Below, piece after piece: positions 1 through 6,229 of a stretch of DNA of 11,437 nucleotides (the stretch's first letter is position 1; the number at the start of each line of letters is the position of its first letter). Location: positions 1 to 11,437 of the forward strand of contig JALURZ010000143.1 of assembly GCA_027058735.1 (NCBI GenBank). The letters are read 5' to 3'. The position numbers and the translations under genes are program-made. Below the pieces are notes generated by a model. That model saw only the letters and a program-made list of their open reading frames with translations, made no database searches and had not been told where the DNA came from. This DNA comes from Hyphomicrobiales bacterium. GTDB taxonomy: Bacteria; Pseudomonadota; Alphaproteobacteria; Rhizobiales; JALURZ01.

Positions 1-19
1 ATGCGATACGCTGCGCTCT

Positions 20-75
20 CGCACCCTACGGTTTGTTTTGGCGTAGGGTGCGTTAGCCGTCAGGCGTAACGCACC
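20..75. repeat. Nested palindromic intergenic repeat downstream of the P450 gene
   Basis: Two overlapping inverted repeats are visible. CGCACCCTACG (20-30) pairs with CGTAGGGTGCG (42-52) around an 11-nt loop. GGTGCGTTA (47-55) pairs with TAACGCACC (67-75) around a loop that itself holds GCC/GGC. The two stems share bases 47-52, so only one can form fully at a time. From memory, the motif resembles GTAGGGTGCGTTA/TAACGCACC palindromes scattered between genes in many bacterial genomes; that is recollection, not a search. It starts 9 nt past the P450 stop codon and could act as a transcript end or mRNA-stabilising structure for that gene, but no T-run follows on the minus strand. Confidence 0.7.
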
Positions 76-83
76 ACCGTCCT

Positions 84-1376
84 TCATTTCACCCGCACCG
101 GAATTTTCAAAAAACCCCGAAACCGCGCCCGGCCGCCACGCGTTGGCGCGCCGGCGAGCGCATAATCCGGAAAGCGCTCCAGAAACCTCGAAATGGCGAT
201 GCGCCCCTCGAGGCGCGCAAGCGACAGGCCGGCGCAGGTGTGGGGGCCGCCGCCGAACGCCAGATGGCGGTTGGGTTTTCGCGATATGTCGAGGCGCTCG
301 GGATCGCGGAACTGGTCGGGATCGCGGTTGGCCGCCCCGATGCACAGGGTGATGCGGGTGTCGGGCCCCATCGCGACGCCGCCGATCTCCACATCCGTGG
401 TGGTCATGCGGTTGCCCAGCTGGTTGGAGCTTTCAAAACGCAGGAACTCCTCGATGGCCGAGTCGATCAGGTCCGGCTCGGCGATCAGCCGGGCGCGCTC
501 TTCGGGCCATTCCATCAGCGCATACAGCCCGTTGCCGATCAGGTTTGTCGTGGTCTCGTGGCCGGCATTGAGAATGAAGATGCAGTTCTGCAACAACTCG
601 GTCTCGGTGAGTTTCTCGCCGTCCTCTTCGCCGATGATCAGCCGCGTCAGCACGTCTGTCTCGGGATCGCGCGGTTTGCGCCGGCGCTCCGCGACGAGGC
701 CTTTGAGATAATCCAGCATTTCAACGACGCTGCGGTTGCCCCGCGCTTCCTGCTCCGCGCTCAGCACCGGCTCCAGCGCCCCCAATATGGCCAGCGACCA
801 GTCGCGTAACGGTCCGCGTTCGGCATGGGGCACCCCCAGCAGATTGCCGATGATCTCGATCGGGATGGCGGACGCGAAATCCTCGATCAGGTCGCAATCG
901 CCCTTGTCCGCCATGGCGTCCAGCAGGCCGCCGACCAGGCGCACCAGCCCCGGTTCGGTGTCGGCGATGGCGCGCGGGGTCAGCGCGCCGACAATGAGCC
1001 GGCGCACGCGCGTGTGCAGCGGCGGATCGTTGAACACGAGACTGGTGGTGTGATGCTCGAGCAGCGGGCTGTCGCCGTATTTGGGCCCGAACTCCTTCTT
1101 CTTGTCGGAACTGAAGCGCGCCGCATCGCGATAGACCGCGAGGAGATCGTCGTACCGGGTGAGGATCCACGACCCGTCCGGGCAGCGATGCACAGGATCG
1201 TTTTCGCGCAGGACCCGGTAGACCGGGTACGGATTTTCGTAAAAGTCCGGCGACAGAGTGCGCAGATCGAACGATTTGAGAACATCGGCGCATTCAGCAT
1301 CGCTCCAGTCGGGCCAGGGAGGTTTTTCCGGCAGCCGGGCCGGGCGCAATAGTTTTTCGGGATGCGGCGGGGACAT
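84..1376 (-). CDS. Cytochrome P450 (soluble bacterial class I type)
   Basis: This is a 430-residue haem-thiolate monooxygenase, the usual length of soluble bacterial P450s, with no membrane anchor. Landmarks in order: helix-C motif DPPLHTRVRR (117-126), with the His/Arg that normally contact haem propionates; oxygen-activation helix I motif AGHETTT (271-277); ExxR (Glu310-Arg313); haem-binding loop FGGGPHTCAG with Cys381 as the iron ligand. All hallmark residues are intact, so it should be active given a ferredoxin and reductase, neither of which is in the window. The start is the only Met near the N-terminus; no clear Shine-Dalgarno precedes it. It is transcribed divergently from the nicX-like operon across ~90 nt, which suggests co-regulation and a role in hydroxylating or dealkylating the same substrate. 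The CYP family and substrate cannot be assigned from motifs. Confidence 0.96.
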   Translation of the reverse strand: MSPPHPEKLLRPARLPEKPPWPDWSDAECADVLKSFDLRTLSPDFYENPYPVYRVLRENDPVHRCPDGSWILTRYDDLLAVYRDAARFSSDKKKEFGPKYGDSPLLEHHTTSLVFNDPPLHTRVRRLIVGALTPRAIADTEPGLVRLVGGLLDAMADKGDCDLIEDFASAIPIEIIGNLLGVPHAERGPLRDWSLAILGALEPVLSAEQEARGNRSVVEMLDYLKGLVAERRRKPRDPETDVLTRLIIGEEDGEKLTETELLQNCIFILNAGHETTTNLIGNGLYALMEWPEERARLIAEPDLIDSAIEEFLRFESSNQLGNRMTTTDVEIGGVAMGPDTRITLCIGAANRDPDQFRDPERLDISRKPNRHLAFGGGPHTCAGLSLARLEGRIAISRFLERFPDYALAGAPTRGGRARFRGFLKIPVRVK

Positions 1377-1391
1377 GGCGTTTTATCGCTT

Positions 1392-1418
1392 TCGTGACTG
1401 TGGCCTTTTTGGTCACGA
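1392..1418. promoter_or_regulatory. Inverted repeat, candidate operator between divergent P450 and nicX-like genes
   Basis: TCGTGAC (1392-1398) and GTCACGA (1412-1418) form perfect 7-bp arms separated by 13 nt containing a T5 run. The site lies 16 nt from the P450 start codon and 49 nt from the preferred nicX-like start, in the only intergenic space shared by the two divergent units. Its symmetry and spacing would suit a dimeric regulator acting on both. No regulator gene is in the window and I do not assign a family. No convincing -35/-10 pair was found in the gap. Confidence 0.45.
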
Positions 1419-1466
1419 TACATCAAAATGCGGCCAAACCTGAAACCGCCATTTGAAGCAGGACCC

Positions 1467-2513
1467 ATGCGCGAACGCATAGACCATCACTGGATTGAAG
1501 CCTTCCTCAACACCTTCGCGCTGTGCGATATCAAGGCGGGGGATGCGGTGGCGATCCTGTCTGAAACCGGGTCGCGCCCGCTCAATGTCGAAATCGCCGA
1601 ACTGGCGCTGATGCGCCTTGCGGCAAAGCCGTTCCACGTGGTGGCGGTGACCCCGGCGCAATCGGCGCCGGCGCCTGTGCGCTCCACCGGCGCGTCGCTG
1701 GCCATCCAGAATCATGAGGGCATTCTGGCCGCGCTCAAGAGCGCGCCCGTCATCATCGATCTGACCATCGAGGGGCTGATGCACGCGCCCGAACTGCCGG
1801 AAATCCTGAAAAGCGGCGCGCGCGTGCTCACCGTTTCCAACGAGCATCCCGAAATTCTGGCGCGCCTCGCCTGCGAGGAGGCGCTGGAGGCGCCGATCAA
1901 GGCGGCGGCGAAGCGCTTGCGCAAATCCACCACCATGACGGTCACATCGCGCGCGGGCAGCGATCTTAAGGTCGCCATGAGGGATGCGCCGGTGGTCGGC
2001 ATCTGGGGCTATACGGCCAAGCCCGGCACGCTGGCCCACTGGCCCGGCGGCATCGTGGTGGCGTTTCCGGCGGCGAAAAGCACCAATGGCGTGCTGGTTC
2101 TCGACGCGGGCGATGTCAATCTCACCTTCAAGCGCTATCTGGAAGCCCCGGTGACGCTGACCATCGAGAATGATTTCGTCACCAAAATCGAGGGCGAGGG
2201 CACGGATGCAGAACTGATGCGCCGTTACTGGGCGGTATGGGACGACAACAACGCCTATGCGGTCTCCCATGTGGGCTGGGGCATGAACGAGGCGGCGCGC
2301 TACGAGGCGATGACGTTTTTCGATCGGCGCGACTTCAACGGCACCGAACTGCGCGCCTATGCCGGCAATTTTCTGTTTTCCACCGGCGCAAACGAGTTTG
2401 CCGGGCGCTACACGCAAGGCCATTTCGACCTGCCGGTGCGCGGCTGCACCATTGCGCTTGACGGCGAGGCGGTGGTTGCGGACGGCAAGGTTCTCTGGGA
2501 CAAATTTGCATGA
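1467..2513 (+). CDS. nicX: 2,5-dihydroxypyridine 5,6-dioxygenase (NicX family)
   Basis: This 348-residue non-haem Fe(II) extradiol-type dioxygenase should open the ring of 2,5-dihydroxypyridine to give N-formylmaleamate, the committed step of aerobic nicotinate-type pyridine catabolism. Family stretches seen: SRAGSD (161-166), HWPGG (191-195), LVLDAGD (210-216), SHVGWG (267-272), NFLFSTG (301-307) and GHFDLPVR (318-325). The Pseudomonas NicX iron ligands, recalled as His265, His318 and Asp320, correspond to His268, His319 and Asp321 here. The start at 1467 has AGGA just upstream and matches the NicX N-terminal length. An in-frame ATG at 1428 would add 13 residues but has no ribosome site. Its TGA overlaps the ATG of the hydrolase gene (ATGA), implying translational coupling. 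Relatives are often mislabelled as M29 leucyl aminopeptidases. Substrate could be a substituted dihydroxypyridine rather than 2,5-dihydroxypyridine itself. Confidence 0.85.
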   Translation: MRERIDHHWIEAFLNTFALCDIKAGDAVAILSETGSRPLNVEIAELALMRLAAKPFHVVAVTPAQSAPAPVRSTGASLAIQNHEGILAALKSAPVIIDLTIEGLMHAPELPEILKSGARVLTVSNEHPEILARLACEEALEAPIKAAAKRLRKSTTMTVTSRAGSDLKVAMRDAPVVGIWGYTAKPGTLAHWPGGIVVAFPAAKSTNGVLVLDAGDVNLTFKRYLEAPVTLTIENDFVTKIEGEGTDAELMRRYWAVWDDNNAYAVSHVGWGMNEAARYEAMTFFDRRDFNGTELRAYAGNFLFSTGANEFAGRYTQGHFDLPVRGCTIALDGEAVVADGKVLWDKFA

Positions 2514-3256
2514 GCCCAGCGCTGGTCTTTCTTGCCGGCATGGGGGCCTCCGCGCGCGGCTGGGCAGCGCAGGAAAAGGCTTTTTGCAAGTCCCGCCGGG
2601 TCTATTGCTGGAATGCGCCGGGCTATGGCGGCACGCCGCTTCCAGCCGACCCGTCGTTTTCGGGCTATGCCGCGCACCTGGCCCGCGACATGAGCGAAGC
2701 GGGCATCGACCGCGCGGTGCTGGTGGGCCATTCCTTCGGCGCCATGGTGGCCCAGCAGATGGCCGCCGATATTCCTGAGCGCCTGGCGGGCCTTGTTCTG
2801 GCGGCCACCAGCCCGGCATTCGGCAACAAGGACGGCGCGTTCCAGAAACAGTTCGTCGAAGAGCGCGTGAAACCGCTTGATGAGGGCAGGACCATGAGCG
2901 AGATGGCCGACGCCATGATCGCGGCTTCGACCGGCCGGCAGCCCGACCGCGACGGGCTCGCCCTGGCGCGCAGGTGCATGAGCGAGGTTCCAGCTGAGAC
3001 CTACCGCGCCATCACCGCCCTGATCACGACCTTCGATCAGCGCGCCAATCTGGGGCATATCGCCGTGCCCACGCTGGTCATGGCCGGTGAACTGGACCGC
3101 ATCGCCCCGGCGCCCATGATGCGGCGAATGGCATCCTTGATTCCAGCGGCGCGTTTTGTCGAGATCGCGAATTCAGGCCACCTGATCCCGTTTGAACAGC
3201 CGGCGGCGTTCAACGCCGCTTTGTGCGATTTTCTCAAGGAGATTGACGATGAGTAA
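2510..3256 (+). CDS. Alpha/beta hydrolase, putative N-formylmaleamate deformylase (NicD-like)
   Basis: This 248-residue single-domain alpha/beta hydrolase is cytoplasmic, with no signal peptide. The nucleophile elbow GHSFGA places Ser75. LVMAGELDRIAP supplies the acid at Asp196, and NSGHLIPFEQP supplies the base at His224, giving a complete Ser-Asp-His triad. The N-terminal LAGMGASARGW takes the place of the HG oxyanion-hole segment. The fold is certain but the substrate is not shown by motifs. Direct coupling to the nicX-like gene through an ATGA overlap makes removal of formate from N-formylmaleamate, yielding maleamate, the best guess, because NicD enzymes are alpha/beta hydrolases acting at exactly that step. 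The following gene overlaps it by 8 nt. Alternatives are an ester or CoA-thioester hydrolase acting elsewhere in the pathway. Confidence 0.8.
   Translation: MSPALVFLAGMGASARGWAAQEKAFCKSRRVYCWNAPGYGGTPLPADPSFSGYAAHLARDMSEAGIDRAVLVGHSFGAMVAQQMAADIPERLAGLVLAATSPAFGNKDGAFQKQFVEERVKPLDEGRTMSEMADAMIAASTGRQPDRDGLALARRCMSEVPAETYRAITALITTFDQRANLGHIAVPTLVMAGELDRIAPAPMMRRMASLIPAARFVEIANSGHLIPFEQPAAFNAALCDFLKEIDDE
3236..3241 (+). promoter_or_regulatory. Shine-Dalgarno AAGGAG fixing the flavoprotein start
   Basis: AAGGAG sits 7 nt before the ATG at 3249, inside the last codons of the hydrolase gene. It selects that ATG over the in-frame ATG at 3192, which lies deep inside the upstream gene and would add 19 residues (arginine-rich, unlike the family N-terminus). 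Confidence 0.75.
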
Positions 3257-4514
3257 ACCCCAAACCCCGGCCGATGCGCCCATGTTTGCGCCCGACGCCT
3301 GGCGGCTGAGCGAACAGGAAATCGACCTCACGGCGCGCGCACGCGATCTGGGCGCGCGGCTGTTCGCGCCGCGCGCGGACAAATGGGACAGGGATGCGAT
3401 CTTTCCCAGCGAAAATTATCGCGACCTCCATGACGCCGGCCTGCTCGGCATCTGCGTGCCGGCGGGCGACGGCGGCGAGGGGGCGGGCTTTCGCGCCTAT
3501 TGCCTGACGGCGGCCGAGATCGGGCGTTATTGCGGCTCCACCGCGCTGACCTTCAACATGCATGTATGTTCGTGCCTGTGGTCAGGCGCCCTGTCGGACG
3601 ATCTGGACATGAGCAAGCAGCAGCGGCGCACCCACGAACAACGCCGCGCCATCCACTATGAGCGCATCCTCAAGGACGGCGCGGTCTATTCCCAGCCGTT
3701 TTCCGAAGGCGGCGCGGCGGCCGCCGGCTTTCAGGCGTTTTCAACCACCGCGGAGGCCGATGGCGAGGACTATGTGGTCAACGGCAAGAAGATTTTCGCC
3801 TCGCTTGCCGGCCATGCGGACTACTACGGCGTGTTGTGCACACAACTGCGCAAGGGCAAGGAGCCGTCGCGCCGCGACACCCTTTATCTGGCCATTCCGG
3901 CGGACGCCAGGGGCGTGAGTGTGGTTGGCGACTGGGATCCGCTGGGCATGCGCGGCACCGTCTCGCGCACCTTGCTGTTCGACAATGTGCGCATCGGGCG
4001 CGATGCGGAACTGATGCCCCAGGGGGTGTATTTTCAGGCCGCCACCGCCTGGCCGCACATGTTCCTGACCCTGTCGCCCACCTATATGGGCATCGCCCAG
4101 GCGGCCTATGATTTCACCGTCCGCTATCTGCGCGGCGAAATTCCCGGCCTGCCGCCGGTCAGGCGGCGCATGTATCCCACCAAGCAGATCGCGGTGGCGG
4201 AGATGCATATCATGCTGGAAAATACCAAGGCGCTGTGGTTCCAGGCCATATCCGAAGCGCGTCATTCCCCCACCAAGGAACAGGTCCTGCGCGCCTATGC
4301 CACCAATCACACGGTGATGGAAAACGCCAACGCGCTGTGCCGGCTGGCGATCCGCACCTGTGGCGGGCAGTCCATCCTGCGGTCCCTGCCGCTGGAGCGC
4401 CTCTACCGCGACAGCCGCTGCGGATCGCTGATGCTGCCGTGGACCGCCGAGCTCTGCCTCGACCGGATCGGCCGCGAGGCGCTTTATGAAGCAGGCGAGA
4501 GCGACGATGGATAG
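3249..4514 (+). CDS. Acyl-CoA dehydrogenase-fold flavoprotein lacking the canonical catalytic Glu
   Basis: This is a 421-residue flavoprotein of the acyl-CoA dehydrogenase (ACAD) superfamily. Seen in order: N-terminal helical domain (about 20-140, with DAGLLGICVPAGDGG at 62-76); beta domain with YSQPFSEGGAAAAG (147-160), NGKKIF (178-183) and WDPLGMRGTVSRTLLFDNVRI (229-249); C-terminal helices with GIAQAAYDF (281-289), CGGQSILRSLPLERLYRD (371-388). Two things are unusual. After YRD the family normally has a Glu ten residues on (MCAD Glu376 in YEGT), but here it is Leu396 in LMLPWTAE. The alternative helix-G Glu of isovaleryl-CoA dehydrogenase aligns with Met271. The segment FASLAGHADYY (183-193) recalls class D flavin monooxygenases. 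It could be a CoA-thioester or aromatic hydroxylase, or a dehydrogenase with a relocated base. It overlaps the hydrolase gene by ATGAGTAA and the CoA-ligase gene by ATGGATAG. Confidence 0.9.
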   Translation: MSKPQTPADAPMFAPDAWRLSEQEIDLTARARDLGARLFAPRADKWDRDAIFPSENYRDLHDAGLLGICVPAGDGGEGAGFRAYCLTAAEIGRYCGSTALTFNMHVCSCLWSGALSDDLDMSKQQRRTHEQRRAIHYERILKDGAVYSQPFSEGGAAAAGFQAFSTTAEADGEDYVVNGKKIFASLAGHADYYGVLCTQLRKGKEPSRRDTLYLAIPADARGVSVVGDWDPLGMRGTVSRTLLFDNVRIGRDAELMPQGVYFQAATAWPHMFLTLSPTYMGIAQAAYDFTVRYLRGEIPGLPPVRRRMYPTKQIAVAEMHIMLENTKALWFQAISEARHSPTKEQVLRAYATNHTVMENANALCRLAIRTCGGQSILRSLPLERLYRDSRCGSLMLPWTAELCLDRIGREALYEAGESDDG

Positions 4515-6024
4515 ATCGGCCGGCGCGACCAATATCGGCGCCTGGCTGCGGCGCCACGCGGTGTTTTCGCCTGAGCGCGCGGCGCTGGTTTTTGAAAATG
4601 ACGGTCCGCTCAGCTATGAACGGCTCGAGCGCTGGGCCTGTGGTCTGGCGCACCGGCTGAGCGAAGACCACGGCGTCGCGCGCGGCGGGCGCATCGCCTA
4701 TCTCGGGTTCAATACGCCTGGCGAGATCGCACTGCTGTTCGCCTGCGCCCGGCTGGGCGCCGTCCTGGTGCCGCTCAACTGGCGCCTCGCGCCGCGCGAA
4801 CTGGCGGAAATTCTGGCCGATTGCGCGCCGGGACTGCTGTTCCACGATACGCATCACCGCGAGGTCGCTGAAAAAATCTGCGCCGAACTGGATGGCTGCA
4901 CGCCGTCACCGGTCGAAGGCGGACCGGAAACGGGCGATGGCCCCTTGGACAAAGAGCCGCGCGGACGGCTCGGCGATCCGGTGCTCATCGTCTACACCTC
5001 CGGCGCGACGGGCCTGCCAAAAGGGGTTGTGCTGAGCCAGCGGGCCCTGCTGGTGAACGCGCTCAACAGTCTCGACATGCATGACATGCGCCCCGGCGAC
5101 AAAGTGCTGGCCGCCCTGCCGCTGTTTCATGTGGGCGGGCTCAATATTCAACTGACCCCGGCGCTGTTCGCCGGCGCAACGGTGCATCTGCATGCGAAAT
5201 TCGATGCCGCCGCGGTGCTCGGCGCCATCGCGCGCATCAGGCCCGATCTGATGGTTCTGGTGCCCGCAACCATGCAGGCGCTGATGGCGCAGCCCGGTTG
5301 GGAGGCGGCCGATCTGTCATCCCTGCGCATGCTCACCACCGGCTCCACCGTCGTACCGCTCGATCTGATCGCGGCCTATGAAGCGCGCGGGGTTTCGGTC
5401 GTACAGGTCTACGGATCGACCGAGACCTGCCCGATCGCGGCCTATCAGCGCCCGGGCGAAGGCCGCACCAATCCCCGCGCTACCGGGCGCGCGGCGCTGC
5501 TATCGCAACTCCGGCTGTGCGATGAGGGTGGCGCGCAGATCGTCAAACCCGGGTGCGACGGCGAAATCGAGGTGATGGGCGATCACGTCATGGATGGATA
5601 CTGGAACACCCCGGAAGCCGATGGCGATGCGTTCCATGAGGGCTGGCTGCGCACTGGCGATGTCGGGCACTTCGATGAGGGCGGCAATCTGGTGTTTCAG
5701 GGCCGCAGATCCCACCTCATCATTTCGGGCAGCGAGAATATCTACCCGGCCGAAATCGAGCGCGCCCTGTGCGCCATTGACGGCGTGGGCGAGGCCGCCG
5801 TCACCGGTCTGGCGGACGAAAAATGGGGCGAGGTGCCGGCCGCCGCCGTCGTGCGCGCGGACCCGCATCTGAGCGAACGGCAAATCCGCCGCGCCCTTGA
5901 CGACACCCTCGCCCGGTTCAAGCACCCGCGCCAAATCCTGTTCGTCGACGCCCTGCCCCGCAACGCCATGGGCAAGGTGGTCCTTGCGGCCGTGCGCGAC
6001 ATGCTGGCGAACGCCGCCCGCTGA
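4507..6024 (+). CDS. Acyl-/aryl-CoA synthetase (AMP-forming, ANL superfamily)
   Basis: This 505-residue adenylate-forming enzyme should activate a carboxylic acid to its CoA thioester through an acyl-AMP. Core motifs are intact: phosphate loop YTSGATGLPKG (163-173), PLFHVGGLN (205-213), VYGSTETC (301-308), LRTGDVG with the ATP-ribose Asp385 (381-387), hinge/A8 region GRRSHLIISGSENIYPAEIE (399-418), and C-terminal catalytic Lys490 in NAMGK. Motifs do not reveal the acid; the HVGG(L) type is shared by medium-chain, cyclohexane-carboxylate and aryl ligases. The start at 4507 has AGGCGAG upstream and gives an 8-nt overlap with the flavoprotein gene, the same geometry as the previous junction. An ATG at 4486 would add 7 residues. 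Being coupled to a NicX-type ring-cleavage gene suggests the acid is a pyridine carboxylate, a pyridyl-alkanoate or a ring-opened product. Confidence 0.93.
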   Translation: MDRSAGATNIGAWLRRHAVFSPERAALVFENDGPLSYERLERWACGLAHRLSEDHGVARGGRIAYLGFNTPGEIALLFACARLGAVLVPLNWRLAPRELAEILADCAPGLLFHDTHHREVAEKICAELDGCTPSPVEGGPETGDGPLDKEPRGRLGDPVLIVYTSGATGLPKGVVLSQRALLVNALNSLDMHDMRPGDKVLAALPLFHVGGLNIQLTPALFAGATVHLHAKFDAAAVLGAIARIRPDLMVLVPATMQALMAQPGWEAADLSSLRMLTTGSTVVPLDLIAAYEARGVSVVQVYGSTETCPIAAYQRPGEGRTNPRATGRAALLSQLRLCDEGGAQIVKPGCDGEIEVMGDHVMDGYWNTPEADGDAFHEGWLRTGDVGHFDEGGNLVFQGRRSHLIISGSENIYPAEIERALCAIDGVGEAAVTGLADEKWGEVPAAAVVRADPHLSERQIRRALDDTLARFKHPRQILFVDALPRNAMGKVVLAAVRDMLANAAR

Positions 6025-6066
6025 AGGGGCCTCCCGCCATCTTTCGCCCGGATTTGGCGCTATGAT

Positions 6067-6096
6067 GCAGCCCTGTTGCGCCGGGGCAAGGGCTGC
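6067..6096 (+). terminator. Strong hairpin after the catabolic operon, without a T-run
   Basis: GCAGCCCT (6067-6074) pairs perfectly with AGGGCTGC (6089-6096). The 14-nt loop contains TTGC and GCA, which can extend the stem internally. It begins 43 nt past the CoA-ligase stop and about 130 nt before dctP. No U-tract follows (GATATAG), so it is not a classical intrinsic terminator; it could be a Rho-assisted end or an mRNA 3' stabiliser that separates the catabolic and transporter transcripts. Confidence 0.4.
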
Positions 6097-6100
6097 GATA

Positions 6101-6118
6101 TAGTTGCAGTTGAAACTA
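6101..6118. promoter_or_regulatory. Inverted repeat upstream of dctP, candidate operator
   Basis: TAGTT (6101-6105) and AACTA (6114-6118) flank 8 nt, and a second overlapping palindrome AGTT-GA-AACT occupies 6108-6117. This AT-richer island is the most promoter-like part of the 205-nt gap before dctP. A possible -35 (TTGAAA, 6110-6115) lies in it, but the matching -10 is poor (CAGCAT, 6133-6138). It could bind a dimeric regulator that controls the transporter genes. Confidence 0.3.
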
Positions 6119-6215
6119 ATTTACAGCTAGGCCAGCATCTCGTCAGACCCGCGACAAAGTGATTTCGGGCTGAATTGGCTGAGCGCGATGTCTTTTGCCG
6201 GACAGGCAGGAAAAC

Positions 6216-6221
6216 AGGGAG
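6216..6221 (+). promoter_or_regulatory. Shine-Dalgarno AGGGAG selecting the dctP start
   Basis: AGGGAG lies 8 nt before the ATG at 6230, with a second AAGGA even closer. It favours 6230 over the in-frame ATG at 6188. Starting at 6230 also gives a normal signal peptide (MRIIRK then a hydrophobic core), whereas 6188 would add 14 polar residues. Confidence 0.75.
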
Positions 6222-6229
6222 AAAAGGAC

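Noticed and set aside
1428..1466. Upstream ATG of the nicX-like gene
   Set aside because: No Shine-Dalgarno, and the added 13 residues extend beyond the usual NicX N-terminus; 1467 preferred.
1413..2819. 468-residue minus-strand open frame opposite the nicX-like and hydrolase genes
   Set aside because: It is the antisense shadow of two well-recognised genes, Arg/Gly/His-rich with no motif; long antisense frames are expected at this GC content.
6104..6138. Sigma70-like promoter before dctP (TTGAAA with CAGCAT at 17 nt)
   Set aside because: The -10 matches only three of six bases, so it is recorded as a possibility within the operator entry, not as a promoter.
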